In this document: one piece after another, positions 1 through 8,272 of the stretch | Layout: each line of letters begins with the position of its first letter | Numbering within the stretch: position 1 is the first letter of the stretch | The notes under the pieces: generated by a model | Told to the model about the DNA's origin: nothing | Databases searched by the model: none | What the model saw: the letters and a program-made list of their open reading frames with translations, nothing else | Assembly (NCBI GenBank): GCA_028281065.1 | Contig: JANQKN010000163.1 | Span: 1-52,456 of the forward strand | Reading direction: 5' to 3' | DNA: 52,456 bases | Origin: Flavobacteriaceae bacterium | GTDB taxonomy: Bacteria; Bacteroidota; Bacteroidia; Flavobacteriales; Flavobacteriaceae | Program-made: the position numbers and the translations under genes

Positions 1-1047
1 GGGCAATCCCCCTACATTGTGATGCGACTTAATGGTAACCGAGGGTCCATTTACAGAAACACTTTCTATGACGTCGGGATAGATCGTTCCTTGTCCCAAC
101 CATGCTACATCTTCCAATAAGTTGGCCTCATCGTCAAAAACTTCAATGAACACGCGTCCAATGGCTTTTCTTTTTGTCTCTGGATCGCTTTCACCTTCCA
201 AGGCTTTCAAGAAGCGTGCCGAAGCATCCACCCCTTTTACATTAAGCCCCATTCCTTTGTATTGCTCCAATACACTTTGGAATTCATTTTTGCGCAACAA
301 TCCGTTGTTTACGAAGATACAGTACAGGTTATCGCCAATAGCCTTATTCAGCAAAACGGCAGCTACAGTAGAATCCACGCCGCCACTTAATCCAAGAACT
401 ACTTTGCCATCCCCTATTTTATTTTTTAGGTCTGCTACGGTACTATCCACAAAAGCAGCAGGTGTCCAAGAGGGTTCTACTCCTGCGATTTCTACCAAAA
501 AGTTCTCCAACAACTGTTTCCCGTGGGAAGTATGATACACTTCTGGGTGAAACTGAATGGCATAGGTCTGTTCCCCTTCTACCCGATAAGCAGCATTGGC
601 TACGTCGTTGGTACTGGCAAGACGAACGGCCCCAGAAGGCAATTCGGCAATGGTATCGCTATGGCTCATCCATACTTGGGTATCTTCTGGAATTCCCGCA
701 AACAGGCCGTTATGGTCATGTATGGTAGTAAGGTTGGCACGACCGTATTCCCTAATGTCCGACGGCTTTACTTCCCCTCCATGAAAATGGGCTAGGTACT
801 GCGCGCCGTAACAAACCCCCAACAGGGGTTTGTGGCCTTTTATTCGTGAAAGGTCGGGATGCGGAGCATCGTCGGCGCGCACCGAAAACGGGCTGCCCGA
901 CAAAATCACGGCTTTAAAACCTTCTAAACTTTCTGGAACTTTATGATAGGGATGGATTTCACAGTAGATGTTTAACTCTCTTACACGCCTTGCGACTAAC
1001 TGGGTGTACTGTGATCCAAAATCGAGAATAAGGACGTTGTTTTGCAT
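1..1047 (-). CDS. guaA: GMP synthase (glutamine-hydrolysing), N-terminal 349 residues
   Basis: Converts XMP to GMP with glutamine as ammonia donor, the last step of guanine nucleotide synthesis, in the cytoplasm. The reading frame begins at the ATG at 1047 ([17 protein letters not shown]) and runs off the left edge without a stop. The class I amidotransferase domain is visible: nucleophile Cys79 in GVCYGAQ and the later HPE motif (FHPEVYH). The ATP-pyrophosphatase P-loop follows as [10 protein letters not shown], and the last residues are the SHHNVGGLP region. The C-terminal dimerisation domain lies outside the window (family length is about 510). It sits 51 bp downstream of bshC on the same strand. 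It has its own -7-like box almost touching the ATG. Confidence 0.97.
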   Translation of the reverse strand, partial: MQNNVLILDFGSQYTQLVARRVRELNIYCEIHPYHKVPESLEGFKAVILSGSPFSVRADDAPHPDLSRIKGHKPLLGVCYGAQYLAHFHGGEVKPSDIREYGRANLTTIHDHNGLFAGIPEDTQVWMSHSDTIAELPSGAVRLASTNDVANAAYRVEGEQTYAIQFHPEVYHTSHGKQLLENFLVEIAGVEPSWTPAAFVDSTVADLKNKIGDGKVVLGLSGGVDSTVAAVLLNKAIGDNLYCIFVNNGLLRKNEFQSVLEQYKGMGLNVKGVDASARFLKALEGESDPETKRKAIGRVFIEVFDDEANLLEDVAWLGQGTIYPDVIESVSVNGPSVTIKSHHNVGGLP

Positions 1048-1050
1048 TCG

Positions 1051-1058
1051 CAAAAATA
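1051..1058 (-). promoter_or_regulatory. TAnnTTTG -7 box abutting guaA start
   Basis: On the minus strand this reads TATTTTTG, an exact match to the Bacteroidota -7 consensus TAnnTTTG. Only three bases (CGA) separate it from the guaA ATG, so a transcript from it would start at or next to the start codon. No clear TTG -33 element lies at the right distance, so the call is tentative. Confidence 0.35.
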
Positions 1059-1098
1059 ATCCAAATTTTAAATCTGATGAACTAAATTCCCGAAATGT

Positions 1099-2694
1099 TT
1101 ATAAATACAAAATGGTAAACTCATGGGCCAAGGGATCTAGCTCTTTTTTTAGTGTAGATATGAGTCCTTTTCCATACTCGAGATAGAATTCGGAAAAGTT
1201 AACAGTGCGCTCCTGAAGGCTCTGGTTGGGGAACAATTGATCCTGAATGCCCATTAAGCGCTCCAACTGATCGACCAATTTCCGCTTTTGAGCCCGTAGC
1301 AAGCGTTTCTCCAAATGATCCAATCCGTTGAGTTGCTTTTTTTCCTGGGCACCAACCGCTCCTAAAAAAGAAGCATCGGTTTCTTTTGCCAATTTGTAAA
1401 GATCCTTGAATTGCTGCTGAAGATGAGCTCGCTGCTCAGAAAAATCGATCTTTATATCCGATAGTTGGTGGGTAAAGCTAGTTTTTAATGATTCTTGCTT
1501 CTGAAACAGCCTTTCCAAATCCACATTCAGCTTTGCAAGTTTATCAGAGAGTTTTTGGGGCACCAACAAAACCGAATTCCGAAGCAACAAAATAGGGAAA
1601 GGAACTTGTACGGCTCCAAAGTAATCTTGCAATTGAAACCAATAGGCCAACTCCCCACCACCCCCTATATAACATAGGTTGGGTAAAATAGCTTCTTGAT
1701 AAAGCGGACGTAGCAAAGCATTGGGCGAAAACCGCTCAGGGTGGTCGGTAAGCTCTTTTTTTATTTCTTCTGAAGAAAAAGATAGATCGGTATCGTTTAT
1801 GAAAAAGGCTTCATCCTTTTCAACAATCCGTTCCCTGATGCCTTCCTTTGTATAAAAGAGATTGATCTCCCTGGGGTGAACCTGCTCCTTATAACCTGCA
1901 GCTACCAATCGGGATGTGGTTTCCGACACTTTTTTATGGGAAAGGTTTTCAAAAAGCTCCTTTTCGACAAAAGGAACAAAGGCCTTTTTCAATTCGACAT
2001 CGTTTCCATCTACAATTACCAATCCGTATTCCTTAAAAAGTTCGTTGGCAATATATCTCGTGGCATCGCTTAAAAGGGCATGTTTTACATACCCATCGGC
2101 AAACAACGCGGCCAATTCTTGGGCATTGATCGTAGCGCCAAGACTATTTTTAAGTACTTCCAAAACTTCATCCAACCCTTCTGTGGTAAGTTCCCCTACA
2201 GCACCTCCGCTTTGTCGCTCCCAAGCTACTTTCTTTCCATTGAGATTGAAGTAATTGATCTCGTCGAAATCATGGTCTTCGGTCGCCATCCAATAAACCG
2301 GCACAAACTGTTGGTTTGGGTATTTTTCCCCTAATTGCTCGCAAAGATTGATCACCGAAATGATTTTATACAAAAAGTATAGGGGCCCTGTAAACAAATT
2401 AAGTTGATGTCCCGTTGTAATGGTAAAAGAAGAATCTTTTAGAAGTGCATTAATGTTGTCCTCCGTTGCCTGGGAAGTACCCGCGTCTTTATACTGAAGC
2501 TTCAGTTGCTTTACCAACTTATTCCTTGATTCGCTGGAAAAAACAGCTTGCTTTTCCTGTAACTGTTCCCCGAAGTTTTCCAGAGAAGGGAATCTATGGT
2601 AAAAAGGAAGGGTAGCTTCCTCCTTTTCAAGATAATCACACATCAATTTGGAAAAATAACCCGTTTTTGGGTAGGGTAGCAGTTGTTTTGGCAT
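1099..2694 (-). CDS. bshC: Bacillithiol biosynthesis cysteine-adding enzyme BshC
   Basis: BshC adds cysteine to glucosaminyl-malate, the final step of bacillithiol synthesis in the cytoplasm. The 531-residue length fits the family (about 530-540). Family-typical blocks are readable: TITTGHQLNLFTGPLYFLYK near residues 93-112, then FVPVYWMATEDHDFDE. A later block is LCYIGGGGELAYWFQL, and the C-terminal third is Lys/Gln-rich and probably coiled coil. The start MPKQLLPYPKTGYFS is natural for the family. It lies upstream of guaA on the same strand; the other bsh genes are not in the window. Bacillithiol is the expected low-molecular-weight thiol of many Bacteroidota. Confidence 0.95.
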   Translation of the reverse strand: MPKQLLPYPKTGYFSKLMCDYLEKEEATLPFYHRFPSLENFGEQLQEKQAVFSSESRNKLVKQLKLQYKDAGTSQATEDNINALLKDSSFTITTGHQLNLFTGPLYFLYKIISVINLCEQLGEKYPNQQFVPVYWMATEDHDFDEINYFNLNGKKVAWERQSGGAVGELTTEGLDEVLEVLKNSLGATINAQELAALFADGYVKHALLSDATRYIANELFKEYGLVIVDGNDVELKKAFVPFVEKELFENLSHKKVSETTSRLVAAGYKEQVHPREINLFYTKEGIRERIVEKDEAFFINDTDLSFSSEEIKKELTDHPERFSPNALLRPLYQEAILPNLCYIGGGGELAYWFQLQDYFGAVQVPFPILLLRNSVLLVPQKLSDKLAKLNVDLERLFQKQESLKTSFTHQLSDIKIDFSEQRAHLQQQFKDLYKLAKETDASFLGAVGAQEKKQLNGLDHLEKRLLRAQKRKLVDQLERLMGIQDQLFPNQSLQERTVNFSEFYLEYGKGLISTLKKELDPLAHEFTILYL

Positions 2695-2829
2695 AGTGCT
2701 TTGTCGGAAATAATCTCAAAAATAACTCATAATTCACAATTATGATTTTAGAATTTCAGAATTTGGGAAAAATTTAGAATTTAGCTATTCGTAATTTCTG
2801 TTACCTTTAGCGTCCTTATTTCACATACT

Positions 2830-5307
2830 ATGAAAAGATTCGTATTTGTTTTACTACTATTTGTAAGTACCCCTTTCTTTGCGCAACTGGAGAACCCTTC
2901 CGAATTTTTGGGTTATAAAATCGGGACCCAGTTTTCGCGTCACGCCGATGTGGTTCGCTACTTCGAATATGTAGCCGACAACAGCAATATGGTGATTTAC
3001 AAAAACTATGGAAAGACCAATGAGCGCCGTCCTTTGACCTATGCCATTGTTTCCTCGCCTGAAAACCTGGGAAACCTGGAAACCATACGAACCGATAATT
3101 TAAAGAACATAGGGCTGGAATCGGGATCGGCCACCCCCAATAAAGCCATTGTTTGGTTAAGCTACAATGTTCACGGAAATGAAGCTTCTTCTACCGAAGC
3201 GGCCATGGTCACTTTGTACGAACTCATTACACAAAAGAAAGCTTGGTTGGAGAATACCATTGTCATCATAGATCCTTGTGTGAATCCCGATGGAAGGGAC
3301 CGTTATGCCAACTGGTACAACCAGGTAAAAGCAACTCCTTATGATGCCACCCAAATTGCCACAGAGCACAATGAGCCTTGGCCAGGAGGTAGACCCAACC
3401 ACTACCTGTTCGATTTAAACAGGGATTGGGCTTGGGCCACGCAGGTGGAAAGCCAACAGCGACTCGACATTTATAATAAGTGGATGCCCCACATTCATGT
3501 GGATTTCCACGAACAAGGTATTAACGAACCCTATTATTTTGCTCCTGCCGCAGAACCATTCCACGAAATCATTACGCCTTGGCAAAGGGATTTCCAAACG
3601 CAAATAGGAAAAAACCATGCACGGTATTTCGATAAAGAAGGATGGTTGTTCTTTACCCGTGAGCGATTCGACCTATTGTACCCAAGCTATGGAGACACCT
3701 ACCCTACGTTTATGGGAGCCATTGGTATGACTTATGAGCAAGCAGGACACGGAAGGGCTGGATTGGGTATTAATACGGACGAAGGCTATGAGCTTACCTT
3801 AGTAGATCGGGTGGCACATCATAATACCACAGGATTGTCTACCGTGGAAATTTCTTCGCAAAATGCGGAGAAACTGAATTCCGAATTCAAAAAATTCTTC
3901 CAAAATGGGGATTTAAAATACAAAAGCTATGTGTTGAAAGGACACCCTGATAAAATAAAGGCACTGACCCAATTGTTGGATAAACACGAAATAGAATACG
4001 GCTTTTCCAATGGTGGAAACGTAAGCGGGTACAATTTCGCTTCCAATTCCAATACGACCATGAATAGCAATGGGGCGTTGGTGGTGAACACCCAACAGCC
4101 TAAAGGGAAAATGGTGAAGGTCCTTTTTGAGCAAGATGCCAAATTAAGCGATCCCCTTACTTACGATATCACGGCTTGGAGTGTACCCTATGCGTATGGG
4201 TTGGATTGTGTGGCATCCACATCGGTAGTTCCATCCTCAGCAAGAACGGAGACCATTCCTACTAACCAGATAAATTCCCAAGCAGCTGGATATATTGTCC
4301 CTTGGAATAGCATGGCCGATGCTGCTTTTTTATCGGATTTACTGAAAAACGACATTAACGTCCGCTTTTCGGAAAAAGATCTAAGCTTTAACGGAAACAG
4401 TTTCCCTAAAGGAAGTTTAATTATTACCAAAAGCGACAACCGCACAAACAACAATTGGCAAAACACTTTGAATACTCTAGCCAATAAGCACGAACGTTCT
4501 TTGTATGCTTCCAATACAAGCTTTAGCGACAACAAAACCGATTTTGGTTCGCCCGATATTAAATTGGTTCCTAAAAACCGTGTTGCTCTATTAAAAGGAA
4601 GAGGGGTTTCTTCCCTTAGTTATGGTGCTATTTGGCATTTTTTCGAAACTCAATTGAAATACCCGGTCACTTCTATAGATACGGGTGATTTTAGCGTCAA
4701 TGCCCTACAGAACTTCGATATTTTGGTAATGCCCAGTGGATGGTACGGACGGACCCTAAACGAAAACGCTCTGGAAGATTTAAAAGCTTGGATCCGAGGG
4801 GGCGGTAAAGTAATTGCTATTGGAGGTGCTGTTAATGCCTTTAACGACAAAGATGGTTTCGATCTAAAGAGAAATGAAACAGGTGGGGATGATGATGATG
4901 AAAAAGAAGGAAATCTAACCCCTTACGATCAAAGGGAGCGCGAAAGCGTAAAGGATTTCATTACAGGAAGCATCTACAAGGTTAAAATAGATGACTCCCA
5001 CCCTATGGCCTTTGGCTATGGTAAAGATTATTACAGCCTAAAACTAGGTAGTTCTTCGTATCACTTTTTGGAAAACGGATACAATGTAGGGTACATAGAA
5101 AACGATCCTGTAAGTGTTTCTGGCTTTTCGGGAGACGATGCCAAAGCCAAGCTGAAGAATTCCTTGGTATTTGGAGAAGCCCGTATGGGAAGGGGAAGTA
5201 TTGTCTACATGGTAGACGACGTACTATTCAGAAGTTTCTGGGAAAATGGTAAGCTGTTTTTTGCAAACAGCCTCTTCTTTGTGAATTCTAACGTGGTTAG
5301 ACTATAA
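2830..5307 (+). CDS. Secreted M14-family zinc carboxypeptidase-like protein
   Basis: An exported metallopeptidase of 825 residues. The first 19 residues (MKRFVFVLLLFVSTPFFAQ) form a signal peptide. The M14 zinc site is readable: His115 and Glu118 in NVHGNEASS, the third ligand probably His227 in DFHEQG, and the catalytic glutamate probably Glu303 in GMTYEQAGHG. DPCVNPDGRDR matches the family substrate-pocket region. The large C-terminal part (about 390-825) is far longer than a classical carboxypeptidase; residues around 600-670 resemble a glutamine-amidotransferase-like fold seen in some Bacteroidota members. It also has an acidic insertion (GGDDDDEKEGN). No sorting domain is visible, so it probably stays periplasmic. 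It converges with the small ORF at 5320, 12 bp away. Confidence 0.88.
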   Translation: MKRFVFVLLLFVSTPFFAQLENPSEFLGYKIGTQFSRHADVVRYFEYVADNSNMVIYKNYGKTNERRPLTYAIVSSPENLGNLETIRTDNLKNIGLESGSATPNKAIVWLSYNVHGNEASSTEAAMVTLYELITQKKAWLENTIVIIDPCVNPDGRDRYANWYNQVKATPYDATQIATEHNEPWPGGRPNHYLFDLNRDWAWATQVESQQRLDIYNKWMPHIHVDFHEQGINEPYYFAPAAEPFHEIITPWQRDFQTQIGKNHARYFDKEGWLFFTRERFDLLYPSYGDTYPTFMGAIGMTYEQAGHGRAGLGINTDEGYELTLVDRVAHHNTTGLSTVEISSQNAEKLNSEFKKFFQNGDLKYKSYVLKGHPDKIKALTQLLDKHEIEYGFSNGGNVSGYNFASNSNTTMNSNGALVVNTQQPKGKMVKVLFEQDAKLSDPLTYDITAWSVPYAYGLDCVASTSVVPSSARTETIPTNQINSQAAGYIVPWNSMADAAFLSDLLKNDINVRFSEKDLSFNGNSFPKGSLIITKSDNRTNNNWQNTLNTLANKHERSLYASNTSFSDNKTDFGSPDIKLVPKNRVALLKGRGVSSLSYGAIWHFFETQLKYPVTSIDTGDFSVNALQNFDILVMPSGWYGRTLNENALEDLKAWIRGGGKVIAIGGAVNAFNDKDGFDLKRNETGGDDDDEKEGNLTPYDQRERESVKDFITGSIYKVKIDDSHPMAFGYGKDYYSLKLGSSSYHFLENGYNVGYIENDPVSVSGFSGDDAKAKLKNSLVFGEARMGRGSIVYMVDDVLFRSFWENGKLFFANSLFFVNSNVVRL

Positions 5308-5319
5308 CAAGGAAACCCC

Positions 5320-5460
5320 TTAGTTATTTAAATGTCTAACTTGTGAATAATAATAGGCTATTGAGGCCAGCTCTCTAGCAACGGCTTCGTTGATAGCCAC
5401 TTTGTATTCGTCAATTTGTGTTTCAATTTCATCAACAAAGACCCCTTTCTTTTCTTTCAT
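5320..5460 (-). CDS. Hypothetical 46-residue protein
   Basis: A short ORF starting MKEKKGVFVDEIETQIDEYK and ending in SQVRHLNN. It has no signal peptide, membrane segment or motif I recognise. The composition (alternating acidic and hydrophobic residues over 10-40) suggests one or two amphipathic helices. A TAnnTTTG box lies about 48 bp upstream of the ATG, which supports it as a real transcription unit. It is convergent with the M14 peptidase gene and downstream of the decarboxylase-like gene on the same strand, 163 bp away. Function unknown. It could be a regulatory peptide or a conserved small protein; codon use looks like its neighbours. Confidence 0.55.
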   Translation of the reverse strand: MKEKKGVFVDEIETQIDEYKVAINEAVARELASIAYYYSQVRHLNN

Positions 5461-5507
5461 CGTTCGAAGAATTAAATGTGTTAATATGCTCTAGGGGAGA
5501 TCCGAAA

Positions 5508-5515
5508 CAAACATA
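5508..5515 (-). promoter_or_regulatory. TAnnTTTG -7 box upstream of the 46-residue ORF
   Basis: The minus strand reads TATGTTTG, an exact match to the Bacteroidota -7 consensus, 47 bases before the start codon at 5460. No convincing TTG -33 element was found. Confidence 0.35.
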
Positions 5516-5623
5516 TAACATAAAAATTTGTAAGAAAATACGTGGATACACGTAATTTTTATCGATTAAGCGTATTATTTTATAGCTAAAGTGTAAATTT
5601 CAATAAGAAAATGATCCTTTTTG

Positions 5624-6880
5624 CTACTTCATAACCGTGGCAATTTTAGAGTTTATGGGAATGTTGATAGCATTAAGTCCCGGTGTCTGACAGTGCAAAT
5701 CGAAATCCAATTGTACGTTGGGCTGAAAAATAAGGCAATGGGTAGATCCCCCAAAGTGAAACATCCCTATCTCCTCCCCTTTTTCCACATGTTGTCCTTC
5801 GTACACCGTAATTTCGCAAGTAGAAACCTCTGCCATTCCTACAGGCATAAAACACATAAGTCCAATGTCTGGATTGTCTGCTTCAATAAAAATTAGAGCC
5901 CGTGTGGCTACCTCGGTAATGTATCCCTGGGATTCGTTAGGTCCCGAAGGATCGAAACCTTCTGCTGGTGTTTCCGAATAATACGTCCCATCTATGACAT
6001 AGGCTTTCTTAACCGTACCACTTACAGGGCTATGCCAGCGGTGGTAGCTCAAAGCACTTAAAAAAGCTTGGTATACGGTACCGCCTGCAAAAAGATACAT
6101 ATAAGGGTCGTTGTTTAACATATGGGACAGGGAATACGGTTGCCCTTTTATCCAAAAATCATTGTACAACTCTACATTATGACTTAGCCTATAGGGAGCC
6201 GATTCGCATGCATTCACAATAACAGCGTCATCATCTGGATTTGCTATGGGTCGCATACCTTCCCTAAACTCCCTGGTAAAAAAATCATCCCAAGAAGTAA
6301 ACCCGTGGTGCGGTGCCAAAGGATCGCATTTAAATTCGGTATCGAAATCGGGCATTGCCTTTCTGGCATCTGCCCCAAACCATCCATTTCTAGGATGGTC
6401 ATTCAATACATATGCAGAATCTTTCGATTTTAGAAACCGACCCCATTCGTTCAATACCTTTTTTAATTGCTGGTTAAGGCGATCATCCAAAAAGGCAGTA
6501 AATCCAGCTGGGGTAGCCATGGACCAATCGAAAATAGCATTGATGGGAAACCCAACTAATCCCGTAAGGTTAAACTCAGGCGCCTTGGTCATGATTCCAT
6601 TAATCAATCTAAGAGCATGTAAATAATTGCGGATTTGTGGTTTTCCAGCTGGGTTCTTCTTGTATTTTTCAGGAACCTGCTCGAACATGGCCTTAAAATT
6701 CATGTAGATCTTGGCATCGCTCTCGATCAATTCCTTCAGTTCTTCAACTACAGGATGTAATTCCTTGGGTGTGTTATCAACTTCAACAATCAGGTCCTTC
6801 AACCAATTGTCCAAATGTTTCTGGTCGCTAGGCAGCCACCTCCCAGCCCGATAGGGTGCAATTTTTTCCTCCTCCATCAT
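5624..6880 (-). CDS. Phosphatidylserine decarboxylase-like pyruvoyl enzyme (PsiD-type layout)
   Basis: A pyruvoyl-dependent decarboxylase of the PSD superfamily, 418 residues. Residues about 1-180 form the extra N-terminal domain seen in PSD-like enzymes of the fungal PsiD type (PF12588-like); the PSD core follows. The self-cleavage site is the GGST at 377-380 (HFGGSTHCLIF), where Ser379 should become the pyruvoyl group. SYHRWHSPVSG carries the conserved histidines of the family. The start is ambiguous between two adjacent methionines (MMEEEKIAPYRAGRW). No membrane anchor is seen, unlike classical Psd. It could act on phosphatidylserine or on a free amino acid such as tryptophan; the sequence alone does not decide. 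It is not next to pssA. A TAnnTTTG box lies 20 bases upstream. Confidence 0.85.
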   Translation of the reverse strand: MMEEEKIAPYRAGRWLPSDQKHLDNWLKDLIVEVDNTPKELHPVVEELKELIESDAKIYMNFKAMFEQVPEKYKKNPAGKPQIRNYLHALRLINGIMTKAPEFNLTGLVGFPINAIFDWSMATPAGFTAFLDDRLNQQLKKVLNEWGRFLKSKDSAYVLNDHPRNGWFGADARKAMPDFDTEFKCDPLAPHHGFTSWDDFFTREFREGMRPIANPDDDAVIVNACESAPYRLSHNVELYNDFWIKGQPYSLSHMLNNDPYMYLFAGGTVYQAFLSALSYHRWHSPVSGTVKKAYVIDGTYYSETPAEGFDPSGPNESQGYITEVATRALIFIEADNPDIGLMCFMPVGMAEVSTCEITVYEGQHVEKGEEIGMFHFGGSTHCLIFQPNVQLDFDLHCQTPGLNAINIPINSKIATVMK

Positions 6881-6900
6881 ATTCCATATAATTTAGGCTT

Positions 6901-6908
6901 CAAAATTA
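6901..6908 (-). promoter_or_regulatory. TAnnTTTG -7 box of the PSD-like gene
   Basis: Minus strand reads TAATTTTG, an exact consensus match, 20 bases before the ATG at 6880. It falls after the terminator of the upstream sigma-factor unit, so the PSD-like gene is probably transcribed on its own. A -33 TTG at the ideal spacing is not evident. Confidence 0.45.
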
Positions 6909-6956
6909 GAAGGACAAGGCAGGAAAAACAGTACGTATTTATACGTAAATTAAGAA

Positions 6957-6978
6957 AGGGCCAGCATTTGCCGGCCCT
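6957..6978 (-). terminator. Intrinsic terminator of the ECF sigma / membrane-partner unit
   Basis: AGGGCCAG and CCGGCCCT pair over eight positions with one A:C mismatch and a six-base loop. On the minus strand the stem is followed by TTTCTTAATTT. It lies 9 bases past the stop of the gene at 6988. Confidence 0.7.
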
Positions 6979-6987
6979 ATTTATAAT

Positions 6988-7590
6988 TTAATCTTCTAGG
7001 TCTTTTAAGATATTTTCTGCTGAGCTTGTCACCTTTTTATACCATCCATACCCCCATCGGTATGCAAAGATCACAAAGACACTCGCAAAGGCAAGGGCAA
7101 ACCAAACGGAAGGCGCTACTTCGCTCTTGAAAATATCGTTTCCATTTAGAATACGATCCGAAACAGGAATAGTGGCAAACATGAACAATATCCCAAAAAC
7201 AATCCCTATACGCTGTATATGCAATGTTTTTTGCTTTTCTTTCTCGAAACGGATTAAAACATCCTTATAACTATAGTTGTTTAGGTTTATCTTGGATATA
7301 CTATTAATGGAGCGCAAAGAAATTATCGGCATAAGTACCAGAAAAAGGATACAGAATATACCACATGCCATTAAATACCATGCATCCAGCTTTCCGATAT
7401 TGAAAAGTATGGCCAGCGCAAAGATGGAGCATACCACCGCACCCGTGGATTCGTAAAGCCTTAGTTTATTGAATTTGTTACTGTATTTTAATTGTGTCAT
7501 TTCCATAATGTTCTGTCTGTTTAATACTTCCACCCGCTCTACACGGTCGCTCATGGCATTCCAAAGTGTTTTCATTTCTTCCAGTTCCAT
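6988..7590 (-). CDS. Four-helix membrane protein, likely partner of the adjacent ECF sigma factor
   Basis: A 200-residue inner-membrane protein with about four predicted membrane helices: near residues 50-66, 70-92, 126-144 and 160-178. The N-terminal cytoplasmic part (MELEEMKTLWNAMSDRVERV) is charged and helical, as in many Bacteroidota genes cotranscribed with ECF sigma factors. The gene starts 4 bp downstream of the sigma-factor stop, so translational coupling is likely. By position it may be the anti-sigma factor or sensor, but it lacks the zinc-binding HxxxCxxC motif of the ZAS class. The membrane placement is from hydrophobicity by eye; the regulatory role is inference from gene order. 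Confidence 0.75.
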   Translation of the reverse strand: MELEEMKTLWNAMSDRVERVEVLNRQNIMEMTQLKYSNKFNKLRLYESTGAVVCSIFALAILFNIGKLDAWYLMACGIFCILFLVLMPIISLRSINSISKINLNNYSYKDVLIRFEKEKQKTLHIQRIGIVFGILFMFATIPVSDRILNGNDIFKSEVAPSVWFALAFASVFVIFAYRWGYGWYKKVTSSAENILKDLED

Positions 7591-7594
7591 GGTT

Positions 7595-8083
7595 CTATTT
7601 TTTAATGTTCGTTTTTAATTTTTGTTTAATCCTTCCCAAGCGCGTACCTACATTGGTGATGGTAAAGCCTGTAATAGTAGCTATCTCTTCGTAGCTTTTA
7701 CCCTCTAGGTACAACAGTACAAGTCCTTTTTCTACCACATTCAAACGATGTATGTGATCGTAAAGCAATTGTACCCGATCTTTAAATTCCGTATCCTGTT
7801 CGTCCTCAATTTCCCACTGCTGAAAATCGTCCAGCAATGTATGTTTCACTTTCTTGGACTTGTTTAAATACGCGATCGATGTATTTAAAGCCACACGGTA
7901 CAACCATGTGCTTACCTTAGACCTCGCCTGAAACGATGGAAACGATTTCCATAACTGGTACACGATCTCTTGGTACAGATCTTTTTGTTCTTCTTCATCC
8001 CGAGCATACACATGGGTAATCTTATAGATAATCCCTTCGTTGGCCTTGATGATCTGGATAAAGTTGTCTCTTTGTTGCTGCAT
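7595..8083 (-). CDS. ECF-type RNA polymerase sigma factor
   Basis: A 162-residue sigma-70 family member with regions 2 and 4 only. Region 2 includes DLYQEIVYQLWKSF (core binding) and VSTWLYRVALN (-10 recognition). Region 4 is the C-terminal helix-turn-helix YEEIATITGF...RLGRIKQKLK. The start MQQQRDNFIQIIK is normal for the class. It forms a two-gene unit with the membrane protein at 6988 and is divergent from the TPR-CHAT gene across a 189 bp spacer, so the two may share control. No FecR or TonB-receptor partner is adjacent, which argues against an iron-starvation type system. Confidence 0.9.
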   Translation of the reverse strand: MQQQRDNFIQIIKANEGIIYKITHVYARDEEEQKDLYQEIVYQLWKSFPSFQARSKVSTWLYRVALNTSIAYLNKSKKVKHTLLDDFQQWEIEDEQDTEFKDRVQLLYDHIHRLNVVEKGLVLLYLEGKSYEEIATITGFTITNVGTRLGRIKQKLKTNIKK

Positions 8084-8218
8084 GCAATAATCGATTACAC
8101 TCTATTAGTACAAAAGGTATCTAAAAAATCACACACGTGGTACGATTTATGTGCACTAAAACACGTAAACAATTGTAAAACTGACAGTTAAACTTTGTTT
8201 AAAAAAAATTATCACCAT

Positions 8219-8235
8219 AACAAATACAATTTGTT
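8219..8235. promoter_or_regulatory. 17 bp inverted repeat in the sigma/CHAT divergent promoter region
   Basis: AACAAAT and ATTTGTT form a perfect 7 bp inverted repeat around a 3-base spacer. It overlaps the start of TTGTTGTAACTTTA, where TAACTTTA is one mismatch from the -7 consensus, 38 bp upstream of the CHAT-protein ATG. An operator is possible; AT-rich chance symmetry is also possible. Confidence 0.3.
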
Positions 8236-8272
8236 GTAACTTTAATTACTCAACTAACCGGTTTTATTTCGA

